Source: Desmodus rotundus
Taxonomy: Eukaryota; Chordata; Mammalia; Chiroptera; Phyllostomidae
Reading direction: 5' to 3'
NCBI RefSeq assembly: GCF_022682495.2
Contig: NC_071392.1
Span: forward strand, 55,391,459 to 55,455,458
DNA length: 64,000 bases
A model generated the notes under the pieces. The model saw only the letters and a list, made by a program, of their open reading frames with translations, was not told where the DNA came from and did not search any database. Positions 12,483 to 23,930 of this stretch are shown piece by piece (the first letter of the stretch is position 1; each line of letters begins with the position of its first letter). The position numbers were made by a program, and so were the translations under genes.

Positions 12483-13369
12483 AAATATGGACAGCTACAT
12501 GTGAAAAAATGAAACTTGATCACCAACTTACACCATACACAAAAATACACTCAAGATGTATAAAAGAGTTAAATATAAGTTGTGACAACATAAAAGACCT
12601 AGAGAAGAACATACGCAGGAAATCTCAGATGCCCCATGCAGCAATATTTTCACCAATATGTACCCTAGAGCAAGGGATATAAAGGAAAGATAAACAAATG
12701 AGACTTCATCAGAAAAAAAAAAAAACCCACACACTTCTGCAAGGCTAAAGAAAACATCAGCAAAATGAAAAGGGAACCAAAAATATGGAAAAATATATTT
12801 GCCAAAGATACATTACGTAAGGGTTTGATCTCCAAAATATATAACAAACTCACACAGCTCCACTCCAGGAAGACAAACAATCCAGTTAAAAAATGGGCAA
12901 AGACCCTGAACAGACACTTCTCCAAGGAGGTCATACAGAGGGCACAGAGACATATGAAAGGAAATTCAGCAGCACTAGTCATTAGAGAGATGCAAACTAA
13001 AACCACAAAGAGATACCACTTCACACAGGTCAGAATGACCATCATAAAAAAAAATTAAAAAACAAATCAACAAACAAGTGCTAGCAAGGTTGTGGAGAAA
13101 AGGGAAACCAGTGCCCTGTTGGTGGGAATGCAGACTGGAACAGCCACTGTGGAAAACAGTATGGAATTTCCTCCGAAAACTAAAAATGGAACTGCTTTCT
13201 GACCTGGCAATTCCACTGCTGGGATTATACTCTAAGAATCCTGAAACACCAATTGAAAAGAACCTATGCACCCCAATGTTTATAGCAGCACAATTTACAA
13301 CAGCCAAGGGTTGGGAACAACCTAAGTGTCCATCAGTAAAAAAGGACATCAAAAAACTATGGTATACCA
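12483..13369 (+). mobile_element. 5'-inverted L1, inverted ORF2 C-terminal segment
   Basis: Forward ORF2 sequence from 'tggacagctacatgtg' to 'aaaaactatggtatac'. It includes the conserved C-terminal stretches 'aatgcagactgg...ccactgtggaaaac' and 'ttccactgctgggattatac'. Open frames survive at 12765-13058 and 13078-13380 but the whole is interrupted. The segment ends almost exactly where the reverse-oriented half begins in ORF2 coordinates, so little was lost at the inversion point. A weak duplication ('ccagtgtttgtt' near 12036, 'ccagtggttctt' near 13367) may mark the target site. Confidence 0.88.
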
Positions 13370-15109
13370 GTGGTTCTTAAACTGAGGGCCTCCAACAAGC
13401 AGAATATCATGGGAACTTGTTAGAGGTATAAAATTTGTGGATCTCATCCCAGACCTACCTACAGAACAAGAAGCTCTGAAGATGGGCTCCAGCAATCTGT
13501 ATTTTAGCAAGCCCCGCAAGTGAATCTGACCACTGACATGCACCAACCTTAACAAAGAGCTCTAGCAGGAATGACTTGTTTAGTGGGAAAATTCACTGGG
13601 AAAGGAATATAATATTCTTCAGGTATACCTTCTAGGTTCTGGTGCTGCCTGGCTCTGGTTACAGGGTCAATGCCCAGTGGACCCCAGAGATAACAATCTA
13701 TCCAACACAAGGTACTTGATTTTTCCTTCTCTATGTAAAAGATTTTAGAAAGTTCAGTAACTACTTGAATAAACAGGAATTATGGGAGAGGACAGTGTGA
13801 GCTGAATTGAATCCCCAGGTCAGAGGAAGCAAGATCAATAATACATGTGTATGTGTGTGCATGTGTTTGTGGGATGGTATAAGGTTAGGGAAGGTTGGTT
13901 GTGATCACAGCCACTGTCCCAGGAGAGCAAAGAGAATATCTACTTTTATTTAAGTTGGCTGCCCTCCATTACCCAAAGCAGACCAATTTCTCAGATAATC
14001 ATTCTCTTTTTTCCCCGATACATAGATGGTGTGATTCAATAAGGCCCTTAAAATGACCTGAAAGTCTTGTGTCAGACAAGTGAAGCACAAAGGAAAGGAC
14101 CCTATTTAGCCTGTCTTTCTAAGACACTAGGTCAATGCTCAGACCAGATTCCCTAGGACAGCCTGGAAATCCTGAGCTTGGGCCCACCTTCCACTTTGCT
14201 TCGCTCCTAGAAGTCTATGTAACCTCTCAGGCTGAGGACAGTAGGGCTTGCTGGGAGGAGACCATTGCCCCCAAATCACATGTATGATTGCCAATGAGCA
14301 AGCTATAAGGCCAAGAGTGGGTAGACAAGTGAAGCCATAGACATAGTTTGATGTGTAACATACTTAGGCATGTGGTGTATGGGCCTTCACTTATGCTTTA
14401 GTCTCAAGTAGTGTTCAAGGTGTGCTTTTAAGTGTTATTATAATTATTTAATAATTAAATTCAGCTCAGCAAATTAAGCAATCAGCATCCACTGTGTGTA
14501 GGGCCTAGTGCTTGGTTTTAATAACACATGGAAAGATTAATTGAGTCAGTCTCTGTCCTCAAAACCTATACTGCCTAGCAGAGGTGGGCACCACAAACTC
14601 ACCACACACAAAAATGTAACATCAACTCGAATATACATATAGGGAGATTCCTATGGAAACACCACAGAGGCAGAGGCAGTATTGAACTTGAAAAATCCAA
14701 AAGACTTCTTAGAAGACCTGAGATTTCAATAGTTTACCAATCTGAGCTTTCTTTAGCCTAAGGAACCACTCTGGAAATACCTATTTCCTGTCCTCGTTTG
14801 ACAAAATAAAGTACTGGGAGAAAGTGGCTTCTAAAACCCAGCCTTTCCTTGACCTAACAATCTAGCTCAGACTCATAAGAGGAGTTTGGAAGAACTGGCC
14901 AAGAGTGGGAGCTCCCATCCTGTTGATCACCGCATCTGTGCTGTGGCTCTCTGCTGATGGAGAAAGATTTTCTTCCTCACACTATCCTTGACATAAAACT
15001 TATCTCTCCAGAATAACGTTGTCACATGCAAGAGACATCTTGTATTAAAAAAAAAAAAAACAACTTGCCTCACAAAACATTCTTTGTAACTGTCTGAGAG
15101 ACTATCTTG
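13370..15109. other. Unassigned 1.7-kb stretch
   Basis: No element is confidently recognised. The block around 14480-14580 ('agggcctagtgcttgg ... gtctctgtcctcaaaacc') resembles ancient mammalian repeats of MIR/L2 age but is too short to name. A short TG-rich run lies at 13846-13872. Confidence 0.4.
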
Positions 15110-16600
15110 TTCTTTTATTTATTTTTTTTATTGTTGTTCAATTATACTTATCCCAATTTTCCCCCAGTTGCTCTCCCCTGCCCTGCTAACCCTCCCCCGC
15201 CCCAGTTAATCCCCACTGTCACAGTGACTCCCCACCCTTGTTGTCCATGCCCATGAGTTCCTTGATTAGACTCTTCCCCTTCTTTCCCCTGTTATCCCCT
15301 CCCCCCACCCTGGTCATGGTCAATTTTTTTCCTTATATCCTTGTCTCTTGCTCTGTTTTACTCATTTGCTTATTTTGTTCTTTAGGTTCCTCTTATAGGT
15401 GAGATCATATGGCATTTGTATTTCACCACCTGGCTTCTTTCACTTAGCATAATACTCTCCAGTTCCATCTATGATATTGCAAAGGATAGAAGTTCCCTCT
15501 TTGCTGCATAGTATTCCATTGTGTAAATGTACCACAGTTTTTTTGATTTACTCATTTACTGATGGACACTTAGGCTATTTCCAGCACTTCACTATTGTAA
15601 ATAATGTTGCTATGAACATTGAGGTGCATAGGTTCTTCAGATTGGTGTTCAAGATTCTCAATTACGGTATAATCCCAGCAGTGGGATCATTGGATTAAAA
15701 GGCAGTTCCTTTTTCAGTTTTTTGAGGAAATTCCATATTGTTTTCCAAGGTGGCTGTATCAGCCTGCATTTCCACCAACAGTGCAGTAGGGTTCCCTTTT
15801 ATCCACATCTTCACCAACACTTGTTTGTTGATTTCTTTATGATGGCCATTCTGACCAGTGTGAAGTGGTATCTCACTGTGGTTTTAATTTGCATGTCTCT
15901 TATGGCTAGTGATGTTGAGCATTCTTTGTGGAGAAGTGTCTTGTGGAGAAGTGTCTGTTCAGTCCCTTTGCTCATTTTTTAATTGGATTTTTTATCTTTC
16001 TGGTATTGAGTCCTATTAGTTCTTTGTATATTTGGAGATCAAACCCTTCTCCGAGGTATCATTTGCAAATGTTTTCCCACACAGTTGGTTCCCTTTTCAT
16101 TTTCCTATTGTTTTCTTTAGCTGTACAGAAGCTTTGTGGTTTGATGTAGTCCCATTGGTTATTCTTTCCATTATATCCCTTCCCCTTGGAGATACATTGG
16201 TGAAAACATAGCTGCATGGGATATCTAAAATTTTACAGCTTATGTTTTCCTAAAAACTTTTATGATGCCGTGACTTACATTTAAGTCTATTATCCATCTG
16301 ACTTTATTTTATTGTACGGTATAAGTTGGTGGTCTAGTTTCTTTTTTTCTTCTTTTTTTTTTTTTCATGTACCTGTCCAGATCTCCCAATAACATTTTTT
16401 GAAGAGGCTATTATTACTCCATTTTATGCTCGTGCCCCCTTTGTTAAATATGAACTGATCACATTGACATGGGTTTATTTCTGGGCTCTCTATTCTGTTC
16501 CATTGACCTATGTGACTTTCCTTATTCCAGTACCAGACTGTTTTGATTACAGGACTTGTAATATAGTTTGATATCAAGAATTGTGGTCCCTCATAATTTT
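15110..16600 (-). mobile_element. Older L1, 3' part (split by a younger L1)
   Basis: Reverse-oriented L1 with an older type of 3'UTR ('ttcccccagttgctctcccc'), followed by the ORF2 C-terminus up to 'gatatcaagaattgtggtccctcataatttt'. Its ORF2 resumes at 23355, on the far side of the L1 at 16601-23354. The reading of the two pieces is continuous, since 'gtggtccctc.. / ..tcttctttgtcaaaattgc' is one ORF2 stretch. Small frames remain (for example 15471-15698 antisense) but no product is possible. Confidence 0.88.
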
Positions 16601-16856
16601 CCTTTTTTTCAAAATTTTTACTGTGTTTCAATTACAGTTCTCTGCTGTTCTCCCCATCCCTCCACCCCACTCCAGCTGAACCCATCTCCTTCCCCCACTT
16701 TCACCCTCCCCCTTGATTTTGTCCATGTGTCCTTTATAGTAGTTCCTGTAAACCCCTCTCATCACTGTCCCCTCCCCACTCCCCCTTGGCTATTGTTAGA
16801 GTGTTCTTAACTTCAATGTGTCTGGTTATGTTTTGTTTGCTTTTTTCTTCTGTTGA
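16601..16856 (-). other. L1 3'UTR
   Basis: In sense it runs from the ORF2 stop through 'gaagttaagaacactctaac', a G-rich polypurine tract, 'tataaaggacacatggac', a second G-rich tract and 'ctgtaattgaaacacag'. The A-rich tail is short and degraded. Confidence 0.8.
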
Positions 16857-19800
16857 TTATGTTCCAGTTAAAGATGAGACCATATGGTATTTGTCCCTAA
16901 CCGCCTGACTTATGTAACTTAGCATAATGCTCTCCAGTTCCATCCATGCTGTTGCAAACGGTATAAGCTCCTTCTTTCTCTAAGCTGCATAGAATTCCAT
17001 TGTGTAAATATACCATACTTTTTTGATCCACTCATTTGCTGATGGGCACTTAGGTTGCTTCCAGTACTTGGCTATTGTAAATTGTGCTGCTATGAACATT
17101 GGGGTGCGTTGGTTCTTTTGGATTGGTGCTTCAGGGTTCTTAGGGTATAATCCAGCAGCGGAATTGCTGGGTCAAAGGGCAGTTCCATTTTTAGTTTTCT
17201 GAGGAAATTCCATACTGTTTTCCACAGTAGCCTCACCAGTCTGCATTCCCACCAACAGTGCACTAGGGTTTCCTTTTCTCCACATCCTCTCCAATATTTG
17301 TTTGTTGATTTGTTTATGTTGGCCACTCTGATTGGTGTGAGATGGTACCTCATTGTGGTTTTACTTTGCATCTTTCTGATGGCTAGTGAAGCTGAGCATC
17401 TTTTCATATGTCTCTGGGCCCTCTGTATGTCTTCCTTGGAGAAGTGTCTGTTCAAGTCCTTTGCCCATTTTTTAATTGGGTTGTTTGTCTTCCTGGAGTG
17501 GAGTCGTGTGAGTTCTTTATATATTTTGGAGATCAGGCCTTGTCTGAGGTATCATTAGTAAATATGTTTTCCCATACTGTTGGTTCTCTTTGTAATTTGG
17601 TGCTGTGTCTTTAGCCATGAAGAAGCTTTTTATTTTGATGAGGTCTCATTTGTTTATTCTTTCCTTTATGTCCCTTGCTTTAGAGGACATATCTTTGAGG
17701 ATGTTGCTGCGTGGAATGTCTGAGATATTCCTGCCAATGTTTTCCTCTAGGACTTTTATGGTGCTATGACTTATATTTCAGTCTTTTATCTATCTTGAAT
17801 TTATTTTTGTGTATGGTGTAAGTTGGTGATCGAGTTTCATTTTTTTGGCTGTAGCTGTTCAGATCTCCCAACACCATTTGTGGAAGAGGCTGTTTTTGCT
17901 TCATTTTATGATCCTGCCTCCTTTGTCAAATATTAATTGACCATAAAGACTTGAGTTTCTTTCTGGGCTCTCTTTTCTGTTCCATTGGTCTATGTGCCAG
18001 TTTTTATGCCAGTACCAGGCTGTTTTGATTAGAGTGGCCTTATAATGCAGTTTGATATCAGGTATTGTGATCCCTCCTACTTTGTTCTTCTTTCTCAAAA
18101 TTGCTGCAGCTATCCAGGGTCATATATGGTTCCATATAAATTTCTGAAATGTTTGTTCAACATCTGTGAAATATGTCATGGGTACTCTAATAGGGATTGC
18201 ATTGAATCTATAAATTGCTTTGGGTAGTATGGCCTTTCGATGATGTGAATTCTTCCAATCCATGAGCATGGTACATGCTTCCATTTGTTTGTGTCTTCCT
18301 TAATTCCTTTCTTCAATGTTGTGTAGTTTTCTGAGTACAGGTCTTTTACTTCCTTGGTTAGGTTTGTTCCTAGGTACTTTATTTTTCTTGTTGCTATATC
18401 AAATGGGATATTTTTCCTGGTTTCTGTTTCTGCTGTTTCATTTTTGGTATACAGTAATGCCTTTGATTTCTGAGTATTGATTTTATATACAGCTACTTGC
18501 CAAATTCATTTATTAGGTGAAGTGGTTTTTGGATGGAGTCTATAGGATTTTCCATGTACACTATCATGTCAACTGCAAACAGGGACAGTTTCATTTCCCC
18601 CTTTCCAATTTGGATGCTTTTATTTCTTTTTCTTGTCTAATTGCTCTGGCTAGCATTTCCAATGCTGTGTTGAATAGGAGTGGTGAGAGAGGCTATCCTT
18701 GTCTTGTTCCTGATCTTAGTGGGAAAGCTCTAAATTTTTGTCCATTGAATATGATGTTGGCTGTAGGTCTCTCATATATGGCCTTTATTATGTTGAGGAA
18801 TGCTCCCTTTATTCCCACTTTGCTGAGTGTTTTTATCATGAATGGGTGCTGTACCTTATCAAATGCTTTTTCTGCATCTATTGATATGATCATGTGATTT
18901 TTGTCTTTGCTCTTGTTGATGTGATGTATTATGTTTATTGATTTGAGAATAGTGTACCATCCTTGCTTCCCTGGGATGAATTCCACTTGGTCGTGGTGTA
19001 TGATCTGTTTAATGTATTGCTGGATGCGGTTTGCCAATATTGTGTTGAGAATTTTAGCGTCTCTGTTTATCAGCGATATTGGCCTGAAGTTTTCTTTCTT
19101 CATTGTGTCCTTATCTGGTTTTGGGATTAGGATGATGCTGGCTTCATAAAAAAAGTTTGGGAGTGTCCCATCATTTTGAATTTTTTCAAATAGTGTGTGA
19201 AGGATAGGGGTTAGCTCTTCCTTAAAGGCTTCGTAGAATTCTCCTGTGAAACCATCTGGTCCAGGGCTTTGGTGTGTTGGGAGTTTTTTGATGACTGCTT
19301 CAATTTTGTGTGCTGTTATTGGTCTGTTCAGGATTTCTGCTTCTTCTTCATTCAGTTTTGGAAGGTTATATTTTTCTAGGAATCTGTCCACTTCACCTAT
19401 GTTTTCAAATTTCTAGGTTTTCCAGTCTTCGTAGCAATTTCTTACAATCCCTTGTATCTCTGTGGTATCAGTTGTAATCTCTCTGCTTTCATTTCTAATT
19501 GTGTTTATTTGGATCCTCTCTCTTTTTTTCTTTATGAGCCTACTTAAAGGCTCGTCGATTTTGTTTATCTTTTTAAAAAAACAGCTTCTGGATTCGTTGA
19601 TCCTTAGAATTGTGCTTTTAGTCTCTATGTCATTTAACTCTGCTCTGATCTTGGTTATTTCCTTCTTTGCTCTGGGCTGTCTTTGTTGTTGTTCCTCCAA
19701 TTCTTGTAGGTGTAGTGTTAGGTTGTTTGTTTGAAATGTTTCTATATTTTTAAGGTAGCCTGTATTGCTATTAACTTCTCTCTCAGAACCTTCTTTGCTG

Positions 19801-20659
19801 TGTCCCATAAGTTTTGGATTGTTGTGAGTTCATTTCCATTTGTTTCCAGGAAGTTTTTGATTTCTTCCCTAATCTCGTTCTTGACCCATTCATTGTTTAA
19901 TAGCATGCTACTCAGTCTCTATGAATTTGAGTGCTTTGTGTTTTTTCCTTTGGGGTTGGTTTCTAGTTTCAATCCCTTGTAGTCAGAGAAAATGCTTGAT
20001 ATGATTTCAGTTTTCTGGAATTTTTTGAGGCTTGCTTTGTGTCCTATCATGTGGTCTATCTTTGAAAATGTTCCATGTACACTTGAAAAGAATGTGTATT
20101 TTACTTCTTTGGGATGAAAATCTCTATATATATCAGTTAAGTCCATTTCATCTAGGGTATTGATAATGTACACAATATCCTTGTTGATATTTTGTTTGGA
20201 AGATCTGTCCATTTTTGACAGTGGGGTGTTAAAGTCCTCTACTATAATTGTGTTGCTGTTAATATCTTTTTGCAGTCCTCAAAGATTTTTCTGTATGTAT
20301 TTGGGTGCTCCCATGTTGGGTGCATGTATATTTACAATGTTTATGTCTTTTTGGTAAGTTCTTCCTTTTAATATTTTGAAGTGATCTTCTGGGTCTCTCT
20401 TTATGGCCATGTTTTTGAAGTCTATATTATCTGATATGAGTATTGCTACCCCAGCTTTTTTTTCCTGTCCGTTTGCTGGGAAAATTTGTTGCCAGCCCTT
20501 CACTTTCAGTCTGTGTAGGTCTTTTGTCCTGAGGTGGGTCTTTTGTACGCAGCATATGTGTGGTTCATGTTTTCTTATCCATTCAGCTATTCTATGTCTT
20601 TTGATGGGATCATTTAATCCATTTACAGTTAAGTTTATTATCGATAGGTAGTTATTCAT
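16857..20659 (-). pseudogene. ORF2: L1 ORF2 (endonuclease-reverse transcriptase), broken
   Basis: ORF2p is the L1 endonuclease and reverse transcriptase that copies L1 RNA at nicked DNA. The N-terminus is visible at 20659-20279, with the endonuclease-type 'NGLNDPIKRHRIAEWIRKH' and a 'VAILISD' stretch. The RT domain lies in 19391-18693, with fingers/palm '[12 protein letters not shown]', '[16 protein letters not shown]' and 'LRSGTRQG'. The C-terminal region reaches the stop at 16857. Frames are interrupted repeatedly (open pieces of 126, 97, 131, 232 and 121 codons), so no full protein is possible. The RT active site reads FAVD instead of FADD (codon GTT at 18571-18573, reverse complement), which removes a catalytic aspartate. 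Confidence 0.9.
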
Positions 20660-20725
20660 TGCTATTTTTTCATACCTGTGTTCCTCTCTGTTTTTCGTTT
20701 CTTTCCTTTCCTTAAAGCAGTCCCT

Positions 20726-21633
20726 TTAGCTTATCTTGCAGAGTGGTTTGGTAGAGATGTATTGTTTTAGACTTCTTTTGTCTGGGAAACTCTTTATTTG
20801 GCCTTCTATCTTGATTGAGAGCCTTGCTGGGTAAAGTAGCCTTGGTTGCAGGCTTCTGGTTCTCATTACTTGGAATATTTTTTGCCATTCTCTTCTGACT
20901 GGGAATGTTTCCATTGAAAAGTCAGCTGCTAACCTTATTGGGGCTCCCTTGTATGTTACTTCCTGTTTCTTCCTTGCTGCCTTTAAAATCCTGTCTTTGT
21001 CTTGGAATTTTGTTGTTTTAATTATGATGTGTCTTGAAGTGGGCCTCTTTGGGTTCCTCTTGCTTGGGGCTCTCTGTGTTTCCTGGATTTGTGTGAATTT
21101 TCGCTCCTCAGATTAGGGAAATTTTCCATCATTACTTTTTCAAACAGGTTTTCTATCTCTTGCTCTTCTTCTTCTCCTTCTGGTATCCCTATTATACAGA
21201 TGTTGTTATATTGCGTGTTGTCCTGCATTTCCCTTAATCCCTCTTCACTCTTTCTGAGCCTCTTTTCCTTCTCTTGCTCTTTCTTGGTGTTTTTTTCTAC
21301 TTTGTCCTCCAGCTCGCTGATCTGATCCTCTGCTTCATCAAGTCTGCTTTTGATTCCTTCTCCTGTGTTCTTCAGTTCAGAAATTCTATTCTTCATTTCC
21401 TCTTGGCCCTTGTTGATAGTTTTTATTTCCTTTTTCATGTTGATATAGTTTGCAGTGAGTTCATTGTAGTGTCCCTGTAGCTTCTGGTAGTTCTCTGTGA
21501 GCTCAGTGAGCTTCCTGATAACCATTGCTTTGAACTCAGTATTTGATAGTTGACTTGCCTCTTTTTCAGTTAGCATTCTTTCTGAGGCTTCCTCCTTTCC
21601 TTTCATTTGGGGATTGTTTCTTTGTGTTCCCAT
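20726..21633 (-). pseudogene. ORF1: L1 ORF1 (RNA-binding chaperone), broken
   Basis: ORF1p coats L1 RNA as a coiled-coil trimer. The start at 21633 gives 'MGTQRNNPQMKG'. It is followed by a long heptad-like, K/E-rich coiled coil (residues ~25-135: 'MKKEIKTINKGQEEMKNRI', 'EDKVEKNTKKEQEKEKRLR') and the RRM entry 'ICIIGIPEGEEEEQEIENL'. The frame is lost near 21022 and the C-terminal domain resumes at 20914-20726 ('SLKQYISTKPL'). Length and order match a normal ORF1, but at least one frameshift separates the halves. Confidence 0.88.
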
Positions 21634-23354
21634 TGTTTTTGAGACTCTTCTTGTTAGCTTCTGCTTCTTAAATTGATCTGTTCTGACTCCCTAGGTGTAT
21701 TGTATGAAGTTCTATGGTAGAATGCCAATGGGATTCAGTGGTGCTGTCTCCTTAATCTTATGCACTCACTGGTCTTGAGCTAACGTTTAGGGGTCTGACA
21801 TGTTCTAACTCTGGTCTTTTCAGTGCTCCAGGTTTTATTGTCTCCCCTGTGGGTAAAGGAGAAAGAAGAAGAAAAAAAGGAGAAGGGAAAGAGGGAAAAG
21901 GGAATAGAAAAGGAATGGAAGGAAGAAAGGAAAGAAGGAAGAAGGAATAAAAGACATTGGAGGAAAGATAAGAGGAAGGAATTTTAACAAAAATTAATAT
22001 AAATAAATTAATTAATTAATAAAAGAAGGCAGGAACAAGGAATAAAAAAGGTAAAGGATGGAAGGAAGAAGAATTTAAAAAATAAAGAAGGACAGAAAGG
22101 AAGAAGGAATTTAGGGGAAATGAAAAAAGAGAGAGAGAAAAGAAAAAAAAAAGTCTTCTGCTGGCTTTAAACCTGTCAGGTTAGTTCTGCTGATCTTCCT
22201 GTCTGTGAAATGGGAGGGGTTGGTTGGGTAGTTTCACTTTTCTTCCTTCCTGAGCAACACATTTCGCTGTTCTTCAGCCTCTAGTCCAGTTCCTCCGGGT
22301 CCTTCTGTTTCCCCCTAGGCCTTAGTCCACCATTTGTGCTGTCCTTGAGTTGCACCAATTAGGGGCAACTCATACTCCACCTTCTTGCTCTTTGCTGTCT
22401 TAGATGCTAGGGGCTCTCAGACTCCTTCAGGGTAGTTCAGCCCCCTACCGGGTCGAGTCTTTCTGGGGACTGCAGTCTCCCCTAGCCCTGCCGCTCCCCT
22501 CTGCAGGGCGTTCTGCCTTCCTCCTAGAGAGTGAGTAGGCCCTGCAGGACTCTGTGTGCAGGGGCTAGGTGGGAGTTGTTCAGAACCGGTGCTTTTAGGT
22601 GTGGTCACTCACAGGCAGCCAGGCTGTTGAGCCAGTTGAGTGGCCAATCCCCAGCTTTGGGCCTGTCAGTGCGTCAGCCAGCCGCTGATCCAGGTGTGCA
22701 CCCACCTGAGGTTGCAAGTGTGGGCGCCCAGTGGGGGTTTCGGGTGTGGACGCCCAAGTCACTGATGGAGGTGCGCGCCCACCCAGGTGCTTTGAGTCTT
22801 GTGCCCAGCAGCCGGGCCACTTATCTGGATGCACACTGATCCTGGGCTTTGGGCCGTGGCAGCCAGCCGCTGATCTGGGTGCGCATCCACCCGGGGTTTC
22901 AGTTGTGGGTGTCCAGTCTTCTGATCTGGGTGCATGCCAACCAGGCTTCAGCGTGTCCTGGGCTGCTTATCCTGCATTCACAGTCCAGGGTCTGAGGAGG
23001 TAGGGGCGTCAGAGGCTGAGGCTGCTGCAGAGAGTTCTCTAGCCACTGAGTGCCTCTATTTTCTCTTTTTCTTTTCGAGAAATGCTTCCTATTCAAGCCC
23101 CCCCTGGTGCAAACAAGCACCTGGCCTCTCACACAGCCGAGCAGCCCTGGTCCCCGCGCTGGTCCCAGGTACCTTATTGTCCTTAAGCACTCTTCTTACC
23201 GTCCAATCTTTCAATGTTCTCTATCTTTTGCCTCCGATCTTCATATATGCTGGAATACCATTGGCTGTTCACTCTGTTCCTCAGATCAGCTAGGCGTTTC
23301 ACTGTTACCGAGGGGAAGTGGACTCTGCTCCCACCTATCTCGCCACCATCTTCC
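21634..23354 (-). promoter_or_regulatory. L1 5'UTR with internal promoter region
   Basis: A 1.7-kb CpG-bearing leader that, in sense order, starts with an AAGATGG motif 3 bases from the end. It then holds a GC-rich block with imperfect internal repeats (about 22670-22960), a unique segment, and a polypyrimidine tract (21853-22150) before ORF1. In human L1 the matching region is an RNA polymerase II promoter whose first element is a YY1 site containing AAGATGG. I infer the same role here from position and motif only. Confidence 0.75.
21853..22150. repeat. Polypurine/polypyrimidine tract in L1 5'UTR
   Basis: Nearly 300 bases of G/A-rich plus-strand sequence (C/T-rich in L1 sense) with a few AT breaks, including 'taattaattaattaat'. 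The L1 at 48226 has the matching tract at 49464-49738, so it belongs to the element and is not a chance simple repeat. Confidence 0.8.
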
Positions 23355-23930
23355 CATAATTTTTTCTTCTTTGTCAAAATTGCTAAGGCTATTCCAGGTC
23401 ATTTATGGTTCCATATACATTTTTGAAATATTTGCTCTATATCTATGAAATGAGTCTTTAGTACTCTAATAAAGATTGTGTTGAATCTATAAATAGCTTC
23501 AGGTAATATGGACATTTTAATGATGTTAATTCTTCCAGTCCATGAATATGGTATATGATTCCATTTGTTTGTATTTTGTTAATTTCTTTCTCTAGTGTTC
23601 TGTAGTTTTGTGAGTACATGTCTTTTACCTCCTTGGTTAAGTTTATTCCTAGGTACTTTATTTTTCTTCTTGCTATAGTACATGGAATTTTTTTCCTTGC
23701 TTCTGTTTATGATATTTCATTGTTGGTGTACTAAAATGATTTCAGTTTCTGAATATTGACTTTGTATCCCACTGTTTTGCCAAATACATTCATTAGCTCA
23801 AGTGTTTTTTTTGGGGGGGGCAGAGGTGAAGCCTGTAGGGTTTTCTATGCACACTATCATGTCATCTGCAATTAATAACAGTTTTACTTCCTCCTTTCCA
23901 ATTGTTCTTTCATTTCAAGGTCATAAACTG
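23355..23930 (-). mobile_element. Older L1, 5' part of the split element
   Basis: Continuation of the ORF2 of the element at 15110-16600: 'tcttctttgtcaaaattgc', 'tatggttccatatacattt', 'aggtactttatttttcttc', ending near 'ccaattgttctttcatttc'. The RT active-site codons here read GAT GAC ('gtcatctgca' at 23861-23870), so this older copy retains FADD-type residues. The match ends before the rest of the RT domain, giving a 5'-truncated element. Confidence 0.85.

Larger units (their letters stand above)
16601..23354 (-). mobile_element. Near full-length L1 (5'UTR, ORF1, ORF2, 3'UTR)
   Basis: A 6.75-kb autonomous-type LINE-1 on the minus strand, complete in architecture but decayed in coding capacity. 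The 5' end ('gggaagatggtggcgagatag' in sense) lies at 23354, and the 3'UTR with a short A-rich tail lies at 16601-16856. It sits inside an older L1, and 'cataatttt' flanks both ends (16592-16600 and 23355-23363), consistent with a target-site duplication of at least 9 bp. ORF1 and ORF2 are both interrupted. Confidence 0.9.

Noticed and set aside
18517..18897. 126-codon plus-strand open frame, and similar long frames opposite ORF2 at 43141-43638, 44293-44769 and 53718-54002
   Set aside because: They are the antisense of L1 ORF2. The same hydrophobic-looking antisense frame appears in each L1 copy because the sense codon use (A-rich) leaves few stops on the other strand.
21853..22150. Stand-alone GA-rich microsatellite
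   Set aside because: The other full-length L1 has the corresponding tract in the same place, so it belongs to the L1 leader.
22531..23293. Antisense frames in the L1 5'UTR that might be an ORF0-like gene
   Set aside because: The matching region of the nested L1 (48774-49226, minus) keeps only a short similar piece and has stops. The conservation is too weak to call a gene.
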